From: Pezicula radicicola
Lineage: Eukaryota; Ascomycota; Leotiomycetes; Helotiales; Dermateaceae
Reading direction: 5' to 3'
Assembly (NCBI GenBank): GCA_003008705.1
Contig: PDUO01000022.1
Location: forward strand, 86,549 to 150,548
DNA length: 64,000 nucleotides
Part shown: one piece after another, positions 21,036 to 31,937 of the stretch
How the letters are laid out: every line of letters begins with the position of its first letter
Position numbering within the stretch: position 1 is the first letter of the stretch
Notes under the pieces: model-generated
The model's input: the letters and a program-made list of their open reading frames with translations, nothing else
What the model was told of the DNA's origin: nothing
Database searches by the model: none
Program-made: the position numbers and the translations under genes

Positions 21036-21560
21036 TCACACATTGTCGGATATATGGGGAAGCAAGAACAAAGGACCCTCGTCCAGGTAGGAACATATTT
21101 TAGGATACCTAAGACTAGCAGCTATCCAGATACGGAGATTCTCTTCGATCAGGTCATTGTCGTCGGAGATCTTTGATGACTGTGATATCGCCTCTAGAAG
21201 CCGCTCCTACAGATCCTCTGTCCAGTTTATTTGTTCATTCCCTAGCAGTAATGCAAGGTTGTAGAAGAAGCTCGTGTAGAATCGCCACATGATTATATAC
21301 AATAGCCGCCGTGTTTCAAGGCGTCGAACAACCAGATATACCTCTGCAGTGATGCTTTCGAATGACTCCCCGGAGGTCCAAGATATTCCTACTGGCGCTC
21401 CTGGCGTTCCTGACGCCTTCCAAAATTGCGATGGATCTGCCGCGCAAATGTTGAATAGAGTGTGCACATCTTCGGGCAGAGTGATGCTCCTAATCTCGAG
21501 GATATTCCTAAGGCTTATGCTCTGTACTTTTTCTTTTGCTTGCGTTTTGTCGAGATGAAG
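21036..21560 (-). pseudogene. Decayed unknown gene with in-frame TAG
   Basis: One minus frame reads like protein from 21560 to 21036 (LRNILEIRSITLPEDVHTLF ... EENLRIWIAASLRYPK), broken by a single in-frame TAG at 21207-21209 between NWTEDL and ERLLEAIS. No ATG opens the frame and no acceptor gives a clean 5' end. A CAG-to-TAG change would explain the stop and is the direction RIP causes. Family not recognised. Confidence 0.5.
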
Positions 21561-22334
21561 TAAACGAAAGAGATAGTATCAGCCTGGAATATTAGGCCAA
21601 AAATTTGATGCCTAATGTTAAAGTTTAGCACCGGTGCCGATTGCGAGACGTCTCTAAAAGTTCTCGTTCACCAGGTCTAAACACATTGTTTAGTTGCCAA
21701 CCCCAACGAAAAGGTGAGTCAGAATGCAAGGCTATCATTCCCTAAAATAGAGAACTATTAACACTAGAAGCGCAGTTATCCCACAGTACTACGGCAGACC
21801 GGTCGAAGATACCAGCACAAACCTTCCCCCCATCCTTCTATCTCTCTGTCAGCAGGGCTATGGCTAAGTCGGATGAACCACACCACCTCTCCCAGCGCAT
21901 TGTACAAATGGATGATGGTCTTGAGAAACTGTCCAATTTTCTTCGGACAGCCGAATTTGGTAAAGGGGACAAGGGAGTTCAAAGGTGTGAAGATAATGGC
22001 ATGCCTACCGCTTGCCAGTCACTCTTCACTAAATTGGGTCTGGCTGAGAAGGTACTGTTATCATCTGCGCGCTTCGTGACTAAAGTTGACGCAGACTAGA
22101 TCAAGAACCTGAAGTACAACGTATATAGAATTCATGGCCCTAGCAGTGCCCGCATAAACACAGATCGTCCCGCAGATCTAATTCCGGTGACAGTTGGGGG
22201 AGGAACTCCAATAGTTGAAGGGATGTCGTTGGCTCTAGGCTCTATAACGCATATCGACAAACATGTTGTTGTCGAAGTTAAAGGAGAGTCGGTTCTGGAA
22301 CTCCTGTTTTTGGTAAAGAAATAGCTTGACATGG
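21561..22334. other. Intergenic region
   Basis: Between the decayed gene and the 734-residue gene. Overlapping frames at 21776-22099 on both strands are short. The minus frame contains IIHLYNALGEVVWFIRL and might be another remnant, but nothing joins to it. Confidence 0.35.
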
Positions 22335-24748
22335 TTATAATGCCTCCGATCCGAATGTGCTGTTTATGCCGAGGCCTGGGACCAGACTAGGAGTCTCAGA
22401 GAGCATAAAGATGTTGCCGTTGAACAAACCGTCTGTGTCCAGATTCAAGACCGGGGTAAAAGGCGTCGAAAATGAAAAGTTATCGCCGTCGAACATACCG
22501 TCCGTGTCGAGGTCTAAGATAGGGCCAAAGAACTGAGAAGACCCGCAGCCGTCCCCATCAGAGTTTCCGAGATGTAGATTAGTCTCTGGTGGTCTTGTTG
22601 CATCTGCAGTTCGTAACTTTTAGCCTTTCACTTGCAACAGCAGATTGGATTTTACTCGCCTCTTCTACCATTGTCCTCGGGACAATTATCACTCCTTGTC
22701 GTTGTGCCAGATATTCTTGCATGTTCTTCTCCAGCGATATACTCGCCATCGACTTGCTTGTCGACTCCTTCGTCCTCGGATTCACTTCCTTGACCTGGAG
22801 CCTGAGTAGGGACGCATCGAGGACCAGTCGAATCCCGTGGCGACATAGGCTTTGAATGTATAGGATGCTGGAGGGATCCGAAAAAGCCTGAAAAGTTGTC
22901 TTCGAATCCATCCAGGTCCGAATCGAAGCATCCAAGTGCGCGGCAGATTGCAATATTGCTTGTAGCCAGAAGTTAGCAAATCCCGGTACACATTTGACCA
23001 GCCCTTACCTCACATCGGCACCAAGCAAGCCTTTTACGATTTCAACTACACCAGGAACCTTGCTCGATTTGCGGACAGCACTAGAGTAGCTTTCCATGCC
23101 TAGCTCAGATATGACTTCTCCCACAGCCACGGGCAAGGTCGGCTGAAATAGGTCGCGCAAAGCTCTCTCACTGCCGTTCTTGACTTTTGTTCATTAGTAA
23201 TTATTCCAAATTAGCGCCAGCGTGTGCTTACTCAAAATGAGATACAGTTGCAGCTCTCGACCCCTCCATCCTGGTAGATTGGCCATGGTCCAGCACCAGA
23301 CGCAGGCCAAATTGCGAGACCGTTTCTGGTAGCTATCATTACCTTTAAAGTACTCCTTCATATAGCCGCCAACCTAGTCATATTAGCGCTCTATCTTCAA
23401 TGATCCAGATCATACGTACTTGAGATGTTGTCAGCCTATCGACAACTTCACACACCCGCATCAAAGCGTATCCAACTATTCTCTGAAGGGCAACTACTTG
23501 TTCATAGATGATCTGTTGTGCCTCGAAGCCCTCTGCTTGAACAAGTAGATGTGCTGCTATCTTCAAAATATCTGGCATACCGCTGTATGCTGTCGTCGGT
23601 AATGTGAGACGGGTCTCTGTGCAGCCGAATGCGATTCGCATGATTTTCCAGAGATCCACTGGCGTAAGCTTATACTTTTCGGTCTCTGCTTCCCATTTTG
23701 TCGCTTGAGGTACTCTCTTGATGGTGCTGTCGATCCGCTTCCGCAAATTCTTCAATTTCTGCTTGTCGAGGCGAGCACTACTTAGCCACCTCTTCTGCAA
23801 GACGTACGGGTTCCAGCGGTCGATCGTAACATGGCCGGCTGGTTCCGGTTGCAAGAGAGGTGAAGATAGAGAGCGATTGTCAGCTGGTTTCGATTGTAAG
23901 ACAGGCAAATTTGAGGAGACAAGAAGACCAGCAGCTTGCGCTACTTTATATGATTCTTGAACATCGTAAAGAGATACTTCAGTCTTCCAAGATACCCGCG
24001 GTTGCTTGCCGTTATGGTTGGTCTTATAGCGCTTAGAGGTAGTTTTGCCACCCGGCTTCGAAACAGCCGATAATGGATTCAGACCATTTGAAGTTGGAAC
24101 CTGCCCGGCTCGAGTGCTGAGTTGATCCTCCTCAACCACTCCATCCTGATCTACTGCTTTTCGTTTGCTGGTATGAGGTTGGAAAGATATTTGCAACCTG
24201 GAAACGTTAGCCTTGAACGGGGAAAAGACTTCAGATACTTGCTCTGATTCTAGCAAGGCAAGTTTATACCCAGCATTCTTAAAGAAATATATTTCGTATA
24301 ATCGTTGGGCTATGTCAATAATCGAACGTTTACCCACTGACTCTTCGGTGACCCCAACAGGAATCAAACATTGCATCTCATACTCATGGTATACAATGTT
24401 GCAGCGACGGCGAAAGGGGCGAAATACTAATTGAGCCTTATACTCTTTCTTATGAACAATCGTTGAGAAATGAATTGCCGTATCTTGAGAATGATGTAAA
24501 TCGTATTGAATAGTCGATGCACTTGGAAGGCTTCCTATCGAACAACATCCAAAATCGAATTTCGAATCAGGCTGGCTGATGAGAAACATTGTGTCGTTGA
24601 GGAGAAGAGGAACAGGATGCATGCGTTGTGTACTCCTTGTACGCCAAAATGCGGTGTCGCAGCTGCTGCGACACCCTATTTTGGTGTTAGCTGCGATTGG
24701 TGATCCATTTTGGGACCTCCCACGCGGCACGGGTCGTCCGGAAACCAT
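22335..24748 (-). CDS. Hypothetical protein, 734 residues, with C-terminal DxDxDG repeats
   Basis: Five exons: 24748-23420, 23373-23232, 23183-23009, 22958-22669 and 22603-22335; introns are 46-65 nt and the total is exactly 735 codons. The last intron (donor GTAGAA) is the least certain, but it alone links to the repeat-bearing exon. Residues 1-200 are mixed alpha/beta without a known motif. A basic linker (SKRKAVDQ, SKRYKTNH) follows, then a helical region (YGYALMRVCEVV-type, VGGYMKEYF, LRDLFQPTLPVAVGEVI). The C-terminus has three related blocks: FDSDLDGFEDNF, LDLDTDGMFDGDNF and LNLDTDGLFNGN. The D-x-D-x-D-G spacing resembles EF-hand or dockerin calcium loops. No family recognised. An alternative start is the ATG at 24621, which would leave the 24.64 kb hairpin in the 5' leader. 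Confidence 0.65.
24639..24688. repeat. Short palindromic hairpin flanked by TA
   Basis: About 21 bp arms (CGCCAAAATGCGGTGTCGCAG against CTGCGACACCCTATTTTGGTG) with three mismatches and almost no loop. TA lies at each edge (24639-24640 and 24687-24688). It falls inside the first codons or the 5' leader of the 734-residue gene. Confidence 0.75.
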
Positions 24749-25162
24749 CTTCGCTTACATCACCCCACACTAAGCTCCATTATCTTTCACCAGGGGTGTA
24801 GTACAGTACAAAGTATGATTTTAGCGTACAATGTCTTGTAAGATAATTATTTTGAGGACAGCTGAGCTCGATCCGACCTCGATTCGATGTCTTTGGCACT
24901 CTCTCTAAATCGTTGTCTGTGGTCCCTATCCTGTTCGATCCACAAGTGTCATCAGGGGTAGAGCTTCTGCTTGCCTTCCTCTTCTCGTAGGGATCCAACT
25001 TAATGTATAAAGAATGAGCTGCAGAACGAGGCAACCAGTCTTTGCCCTTCTCATGCCATTGCTTACCACTGCTACCCTGTGTCCTTCTCAATACGCCTTG
25101 GACCGCCACTCATCCTCTCATGCCCTAGTTACGACCTGCAGACTCACCTATCTATATGCACA
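24749..25162. other. Divergent intergenic region
   Basis: Upstream of the minus-strand 734-residue gene and of the decayed plus-strand gene starting at 25163. No gene or recognisable element seen. Confidence 0.45.
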
Positions 25163-25898
25163 ATGGACAAGCCTGTCTGCACCACTATCACCTCAGGTGG
25201 TCCAACTCGTCCCAAGCCCGATAACACAGTATCTCGTAAGACGACGTTATCTCGCGGCACTCTTATCAACAAGACTGTTGAGGAAGTGATTGAGAACTTG
25301 GTGGTAGGTATGCCACTCCAGAATACCAGAATACGTTGCTAATCAATGATGCACAGATCCCGTATCCTACCCTGTCGAGGTTCAATACTTTTCCATCTAA
25401 CGATGGCACAGATACCCGATCCTCAATAGAGGTAGCTCATTCATCATTCTTCTCTTGTTGTTCTGCTAACTTCATTTTGGGTAGGGTGTGAAGTGTTGTC
25501 ACTCCCAGGCATCTTTCTTTATCTATGATGATTATCTTAAGATTGTTTCTGAAACAGCAGGCAACTTCGAACTTTCAGCTTCTGGACAGGGCATCAAAGC
25601 CTCATTCGATGTGTTATTCGCTTCTCCTGCAGGGAGAACATTGATTTGGAGCTTCTCTAAGAAGCGGTACATGACCCTCTTCTTCACCCGGTTGTGTCGA
25701 CCTTGGAGGAGGGATGTGTCCATTACACCGCTTCACTTAAAGGAGAGAAGCTGGTGTACAGGGTCCCGGACATTTGATATTATTGGAAGCTGTAACCATC
25801 ATATCTCATTATCAGAAATGGAGTTGATGGCGACATTTGCTGGTAAACAACTTCTCTGCCAACACGACGGGAAGTCGTTGATTTCCATGTATAACTAG
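25163..25898 (+). pseudogene. Decayed small gene with frameshift
   Basis: Begins convincingly: ATG at 25163 (MDKPVCTTITSGG), an exon ending near 25307, an acceptor at about 25357 (ATGCACAG), a short exon (IPYPTLSRF) and a third exon after GGGTAG near 25484 (GVKCCHSQASFF). Near 25660 the good protein frame shifts: SFSKKR is followed in another frame by AVHDPLLHPVV...TASLKGEKLVYRVPDI. That second frame has a TAA just upstream where CAA would continue it. Either a one-base indel or RIP-type stops inactivated it. Family unknown. Confidence 0.45.
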
Positions 25899-26314
25899 GC
25901 TCCAATTGAATTTCTTGTTGATCCCTTATATCCCAAATCACTTGAATAGTTCCTATTGGCAGGACTTGACGAAGAGTAGCGTGGGATTTGCAAGTCCTCC
26001 CGGCGGGAGGTATGGGGTCGCATCTGCAAGGCCGTAAGAAGGCGTCGTACGTTTCTGTTACAGAGATGATGGTAATTACGGTGTTCTCAACGCACCGCTT
26101 CGCGTGACAGCTTCATTAGTCTTGTGAACAGAAACGGCTGAAACAAGATAGTTGCCCAAGACCTTGTAAATGCGCTGCCGTTGTGCTGTTCTTGATCGAC
26201 TACTTGAAGTGAGACCAGATCTGCAAATAAAGTAACCTTAAGCTCAGTACAACTTCTTCGCTCTCTTAATCACAGTCCCGATGTTATCGTAGATTCAAAA
26301 GTTCTACCTCAGCT
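25899..26314. other. Intergenic region
   Basis: Flank between the decayed gene and the small hydrophobic protein gene. Nothing recognised. Confidence 0.4.
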
Positions 26315-26626
26315 ATGTCTAGCGTTGGCCCTATCTCTCAACAACCATTTCATCTTATCTATGAAGGGTTCTTCAACATCCTTAAAGGAATACTGTATAT
26401 TCTCAAAGGAATTGGCATCCGTCGAGGTATTTTTGTTATCTTACAAGGTATTTTTACTATCCTTGCTGGCTTCTTGCTCAACGCCGGCCTCCTCTTCGCT
26501 ACTCTGTACACCAAATTCTTTTACATTGTCGCTTTCATCTTCATAATCTGGCCAACTGAACTCTGCATGCGCTTCCGCAGTGCAAACTCTCCAAGACCTG
26601 GGAACACCAAAATTCATCAGCATTAG
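26315..26626 (+). CDS. Small hydrophobic protein, 103 residues
   Basis: Single open frame from the ATG at 26315. Residues 14-60 repeat an amphipathic pattern (FFNILKGILYILKGIG, IFVILQGIFTILAGFLL) and residues 55-85 form one or two membrane-spanning segments (NAGLLFATLY, FFYIVAFIFII). The C-terminal ~20 residues are polar and basic. No signal-cleavage motif and no Cys. No family recognised. The repeated I-L-K/Q-G-I units suggest a membrane-inserting helical hairpin. Because it is short and sits in an accessory region, expression needs confirming. Confidence 0.5.
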   Translation: MSSVGPISQQPFHLIYEGFFNILKGILYILKGIGIRRGIFVILQGIFTILAGFLLNAGLLFATLYTKFFYIVAFIFIIWPTELCMRFRSANSPRPGNTKIHQH

Positions 26627-26781
26627 GGATTATGGTATAAAGGCTTTGCTTGTGCCATCTGTCTGCCTGTCGCCTTCAGAAGCAGTTGAGACTCTATTGA
26701 AAGACGCACAGTAAGAGAACGTTGAAAGGAGGCCTATCTATCTCCTAATCACTCCTCTAACGCCTGTAGTAGAAATTGATA

Positions 26782-27357
26782 ATGCTCTCTCGTCTTGAAT
26801 TACCGCAACATCGGCCACGTAAACGGTCGTCTACAGACGCAATAAAGGAAGGCTCGGAGAGTCGGAAGCTTGCGAAATCGAGTCAAGGAAGCAGAAGAGG
26901 ATACACGGAGAAGAGTGAACGCGCAAGAACACCTACCAAATTAGGTACCTATTTAGGGACAGGGGTTCTAGAAGTTAGCCAGAATGAGTTCAGCGAAAAT
27001 AAAGATGGCATCTACAACAGTGATGACGAGAAGTTCGAGGATGTATTCGCTAAAATGAAACTCGTACAGGAGGAGAAAGTAGAAAAGGGCAGAAGGGAAG
27101 GGGGCTGGGTTAAGAGGCAGATTAGTAGAGAGAAGGTCTATAAAGAGGCGACCAGACAAGAGAAAGCAAAATGCGGTGTATGCGGTCTCGAGATTGTATT
27201 TGGGGGTAAATGCAAGAAGTGCATTGGAGGGTTATGTTGGAAGTGGCTTAGCAACACTATTGAACCACGAGTCTCCGCCAGACGAGACAACGTCGTCGAT
27301 AATGATCGAGATGGACTGAGGGATTTCCCAGAGCCAGCAGCCAGAGGAGGAGGGTAG
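26782..27357 (+). CDS. Basic protein with Cys4 zinc-ribbon-like motif, 191 residues
   Basis: Open frame from the ATG at 26782 (the longer frame starts at a non-ATG). The N-terminal half is Lys/Arg/Ser-rich (PRKRSS, GSRRGYTEKSER). An acidic segment (NSDDEKFEDVF) and a charged helix (MKLVQEEKVEKGRREGG) follow. A cysteine cluster, CGVCGLEI...GKCKKC, has the CxxC-x(n)-CxxC spacing of a small zinc ribbon, with one more Cys downstream. The tail (SARRDNVVDNDRDGL) may be intronic or non-native. No named family. Probably nuclear if real. Confidence 0.45.
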   Translation: MLSRLELPQHRPRKRSSTDAIKEGSESRKLAKSSQGSRRGYTEKSERARTPTKLGTYLGTGVLEVSQNEFSENKDGIYNSDDEKFEDVFAKMKLVQEEKVEKGRREGGWVKRQISREKVYKEATRQEKAKCGVCGLEIVFGGKCKKCIGGLCWKWLSNTIEPRVSARRDNVVDNDRDGLRDFPEPAARGGG

Positions 27358-27961
27358 GTGCAGTCTGCAGTGCCCGCCGTCGGCAACGCAAGGAGTTTGG
27401 GATAGTACTACTGCTGGATGGGTGGAGGATTCCATAAGAAATCACAACGAGCGGGCCCAGATGATGGGATTGGAACAATTTCCGAATTGATATGATACTA
27501 GTAATGTCAGTATAACTGTATAGCGTCTCTTCAACATTTTAAAAGACTTACATCGAGGGTAATGTTGGACTTTTATCAATGAGTCTTCGATTTCCCCTTA
27601 CAGCATGATATAAGAGGTATCCAACCACGTGACACATAGAAACATCATGTACTAAACAAGCAAGGAACGCAATTTCCCGGTTGAAGAGGGTATATTTTCT
27701 ATTTGAAGGTCACGGACACAATTCCATACGATCAAAATAGAGCACTACGTCAACACGATAAACAAACGACTCTTCTCAGGATTTAGGGGCAACAAACAAT
27801 ACCACATCAGCCTCCTCCAACCTCAGCCCTCCCATCCAACATCGGCATCATACCTCCTCCAACATTAACCTCCGCCACGATGGGATGATAAATGTATTCG
27901 TCACAGCATATGCCAAAGGACAAGAGCTTGAGCTGCCGCCTGTCCACCTGTGGGAGGAAGC
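27358..27961. other. Intergenic region
   Basis: About 600 bp between two accessory genes. The overlapping frames at 27138-27478 are the antisense of the preceding gene or very short. Nothing recognised. Confidence 0.4.
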
Positions 27962-30148
27962 TCATTTGACTCTGCGCTGTACCATGGTCCAGCGCGTGCG
28001 TACTGCGGCCGGAGTCCTGCCTGGGAACTTGCCGAAGATCCAGTCCCAAGACTTGTCCTCTTTCTTGTACGCCAGTAAGTGCTGCTCGTCTACAGGTTCC
28101 CATGGGATATTCATCCTTGTGCTGGAACCCTGCTTTTTTTTACTCGAATACGCGTCATCGTTGCTGCTGAGATCAGGATCGCTGTCGCTCAAACCACTCT
28201 CGTCATCGCTACTTGACGCCTCACTCCCTTCCGATAGTAGAGCTCCAGCATCAACGGCTTTACTATGCTGAAGTGTAGTTGAAGGCGCGTCGTCGAAGAC
28301 ACTGTTTGGCTCCACGGTAGGCGAAAAAATCGTGCTACTGGAGAGTCGGGATGAGGTACGCCGGCTGAAGCCAGTCAAGAGGAACGAATGTTGCTCTATT
28401 GGCTTGATGGTGAAGTCGTCAATTTTCCCTACATGGCCAATGCTCTCGATGAGTTGGGCAAGCTAGCTGAAAGAGACTCCTCGCCCGTCGCGACCATCTC
28501 GGATCACTGCTATGAAGGAGCAGTAATGTGTAGAGTGCGGACGGAATGTAACCTCGGTCAGCGTCGGTAGGATATCACTAGATGATCGGCCAAGGTTGTA
28601 ACAGTCAGATGGTATCTCTATATCTATGGTTTGTGGTATCGAAGGTACTGGCGAAGGTAATCGACCCTTGGTACTAGACACTGCGGTAACTCTTGAACCA
28701 TGATCAAGAGGGGAGTATGATTTCGAAGAGTGCTGACGGAGTTTGGCGTATGGTCTACATTGGGGTTTAGACCTCTGCTCAAGATGGCGCTTGCGCTTCT
28801 TGTATATTGGGTTGTTGGATGAGGATGATCGTTTCCGCTTAGCAGGACGTGGTTCCTTATCAACGTCGACCGACACGGGATTGCTGTTAAGCTCGTCGTT
28901 ACTGAAACTACTGCTATGGCTCCCTACCTTATCCTGACTCAGCTCTGGAGATGGATTGTGGTTGGCCAGCCTTAAGCTTTCATCCTTCTTACTAGATAGA
29001 TGGGTATCGCCAACCTTTTCGGACATCAGCGTCGCTACCACATCTTCTTTCACCTCTTGCCGCAGCTGCCTGCCGTCCTCATTGTCGTTGTCATTGTCGT
29101 AGCCCCCATCCTCCTCCTCCTCCTCCTCCTCCTTCTCCTCATATCGCTCCTCCTCATCAAAGATATCGGAATTCAGTGTAGGGCGGACCAGCTCATGCTC
29201 GTCTACTGCGCTTCGATCCGTAGGAAGATGGTCCGGGGGGTGATTACGAGGACGAGCAGGATGGGACATCGTGGCCTCAGATTTAGTGTAGACCATACAT
29301 TGGCCTGCTGGGCTGATATGGTCGTGCAATGGCTCGCTCGAGGTACAGGAAGAGGAGGAAGTATGAGGGCGCATGGAATCGGACGTCGAAGGTTTTGGTT
29401 CAGAGTACCGTAAGCGCTCTACCGTTTCGAGTAAGTCATCAATATCGTGCCATACATCAGAATTGGGAGGGGCCGGAGTTGTCAAGTCGATGGCTATCTC
29501 TGGGCTATCGAGAAGGCCCTCATCTACCGCTGTACTTTCAGCACAAAGACCACCGTCGTCGACTTTAGCTTCAGAGGTACTTGAGTCGTCATCGCCCAGT
29601 AGTACAATTGGATCTCCTACGCTATATTAGAACTGGTCGTCTACTTCCACGATAGGGGATAGTAGGCGTACTCACCTGGACTACCGCTTGAGTTATCGCT
29701 TGGTACTGACCCGTTATCATCAAGAGAGCCGCCCCTCTCCTCTACACCAACTCCGAAGGCTGTATTGTCCGGACGCCGATCCTCCGTTACAAAGCCCTCC
29801 TTCTGTAGCACGGTATACAATATCTCTTCGACGGTAGGAAGGTCGTTGTCGTCGTCACCGCTGCCGTTGTAGACCATGCCCGTCTCTACTTAGATTTTCA
29901 TAAGTTAGTCACCGTTACTATAAGCTAAATATATCTCGACCTTAGAGTATACCTCGAGTTCCAGGCCTGTCGCCTCTATTATCATCAGCTACTGGTCGCA
30001 GTATACTGAGTACTGGATTGTTCGGTTTAATGTACTGGAGCTTGTCGAAGATGCTGACTTGCTTCGGGGTAGGTTTACGGCGGGTTACTGTGCTCTTAGA
30101 GTACGGAGGAGTTGGCTTATAAATATACGGTTTAGTAAAAGTGGCCAT
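27962..30148 (-). pseudogene. Myb/SANT-like domain protein gene with one in-frame stop
   Basis: Three exons, 30148-29953, 29888-29676 and 29616-27962, give exactly 688 codons if a single TAG at 28463-28465 is read through. The N-terminus is MATFTKPYIY. The middle is highly charged, with a Glu run and a basic patch (PAKRKRSS, KKRKRHLEQ). Then comes a conserved-looking block (FIAVIRDGRDGRGVSFS, stop, LAQLIESIGHVGKIDDF). At the C-terminus is a SANT/Myb-like helix-turn-helix (IPWEPVDEQHLLAYKKEDKSW ... GRTPAAVRTRW). The stop sits where Gln would be natural, so CAG-to-TAG by RIP is likely. Splice sites and all other codons are intact, so inactivation appears recent, unless the two halves are expressed separately. 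Confidence 0.65.
29110..29140. repeat. CTC trinucleotide run (poly-Glu codons)
   Basis: A (CTC)n microsatellite on the plus strand, read as GAG codons on the minus strand, encodes the Glu run of the Myb-like protein. Confidence 0.85.
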
Positions 30149-31364
30149 CTCGAGTGTATGGAAATAGTTAAGAGTAGTCGAGAAATTCTCTGCTGGCTGC
30201 TGGCTGTATAACTGGGCTGTAGAGAGATGGCAGAGACGGGGAAATCGAAGGGTTCAAGTAGACTTCTCGCACTGCCCTCGTAGAATTGGAATATACACTC
30301 TAGCCCGTTGTACTATACTATGTTATACTACTCTCTCCTACTTCCTGGTGCCCTCTCCGTGAAAAATACCTCGACGTCAATGCTGGCCCCTCTTACGCTG
30401 AGAGATCCGCCGTAGCTATAAGGCCCTGATACCGTCAATCCTGTACTCTTATACCGGAATATACCTATCCGTAGTCGTTACCCTTACTTCGCTGTATACC
30501 ACGATCGGTCGATCTTAGTATCATCTCTCGATCGTCGGTGAGGCCGTGAAAAGCTGAGTAGGAAGGAGCGATGATTGTCGTATAAGGAGGGGGTATATAA
30601 CTTCGGATATTGCCCTCTCCGCTAGTCCGAAGGCTTTAGGTAGATTAGTATATTCCAGGCCTTTCCCGTCGTCCGGCGCCTTAGCTAGTAATCCTGTAGC
30701 TGGCGCGGTCCAATTCGTGGATCCTCAGTAGATCCTCCAAGTAATGCTCCTGGCAGAGCCTCGTATAATCCTGCTGCCTCGGATCAGCCCAGGGCCACGC
30801 AATCAACAGAAGCCAGGCCGCGTTATCTCGAGGCATTTCTACGACTAGCTGTTATACTACAATGAGGGTAGGCCTTGTCCACGGCCTCTTTGTCTCCGGA
30901 GTACGTTGTAGTGAGAGGCGGTAATGGTACGACGACGAGGTAGATTACGAGAGGGTCTGGACACTATCGAGCTCGTAACTTAGCCAATACGAGGCAGACA
31001 TATAAGGGGATCCGTATCACAGCTGCTCAGTAGTATCGAGGCTGGAGGGGGCGATCATGAATTCTGGTTGAAGCTACCCCGCACCTCGCTGGCGGGTCTT
31101 CTTAGCTACAGCGTAGCTATCAGGGGAGCCTAGTAGGAAGGCATGGGGTCTAGGCAGAAGGGGCGAATACGAATGAAGAGCGAGTACCGAGCGTCGCGAA
31201 GGTAGAGGCTTGGGGGTTGTTGGAAAAGGAAGAAGAAGAAGGATAAGCGAGCAATGGAGTCGTAAGATTTTTTTATACCCCGCGAAAGCGGCGGCGGGCC
31301 TGTACGCGCGCCTTGCCTAATACGGGGGTCGCGGTTTCCTGATGCAGGCTTGCCGTCTAGTCGT
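30149..31364. other. Gene-free, TpA-rich stretch, probably decayed repeat
   Basis: About 1.2 kb with moderate GC but frequent TA and few CA dinucleotides, which is typical of RIP-mutated repeats. No frame of useful length. It is the upstream flank of the Myb-like gene and merges into the AT-rich block to the right. Confidence 0.5.
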
Positions 31365-31937
31365 TTACTCTATTTATAAAATAGGAATAAAATAAAATAA
31401 GATAAAATAAAACACTATATATAATAGAATATATATTATAAGTATATAATTATATAAATCACTTTATTTAGTTTACTTTAATATTAGACCTTATTATTCT
31501 TATTTAATCTTTTTAAACTAAATACTTATTTATAGCTAGAAAATTATTAATTTAGTTTTCTCCTTCTCTCTTTATTTAATTTAGTTGGTCTAATTTAATA
31601 AGGAAGTATATAATATATAAACTAAGCTTATACAACTAGTATAACTAGAGTTATATATAAAAGTAGTATTTATAGTTATAAGGAATTAGTTACTACTAAA
31701 GGTTACTATAGCTAAAATATATTATATTATATAGTTATATTATAAAATACAATAATTTTAAATAAACTAAACTATCTTTATATATAAATTATTAGTAAAT
31801 AACCTTACTTTTTATAAAAGAACTAAAGTATATAATAGTTAAATACTAGTAGAGACTTAGTAGAAAAAGGAATTATAGACCTATTATATATACCTTCTAA
31901 GAAGTATATATTTTAAAAAATATATAAGTTAATTTCC
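31365..31937. repeat. AT-rich block (RIP-like)
   Basis: Extremely AT-rich, mostly TA/AT alternation and short A or T runs, including a TAAAA-type microsatellite near 31385-31412. No coding potential. The block ends exactly where the terminal exon of the NAD(P)HX epimerase gene begins on the minus strand (its stop codon is at 31938-31940). Confidence 0.8.

Noticed and set aside
22652..22846. Stop at 22652 as the true end of the 734-residue gene
   Set aside because: A GTAGAA donor at 22668 joins in frame to an exon with repeats related to the preceding exon, giving a coherent longer protein; kept as an alternative only.
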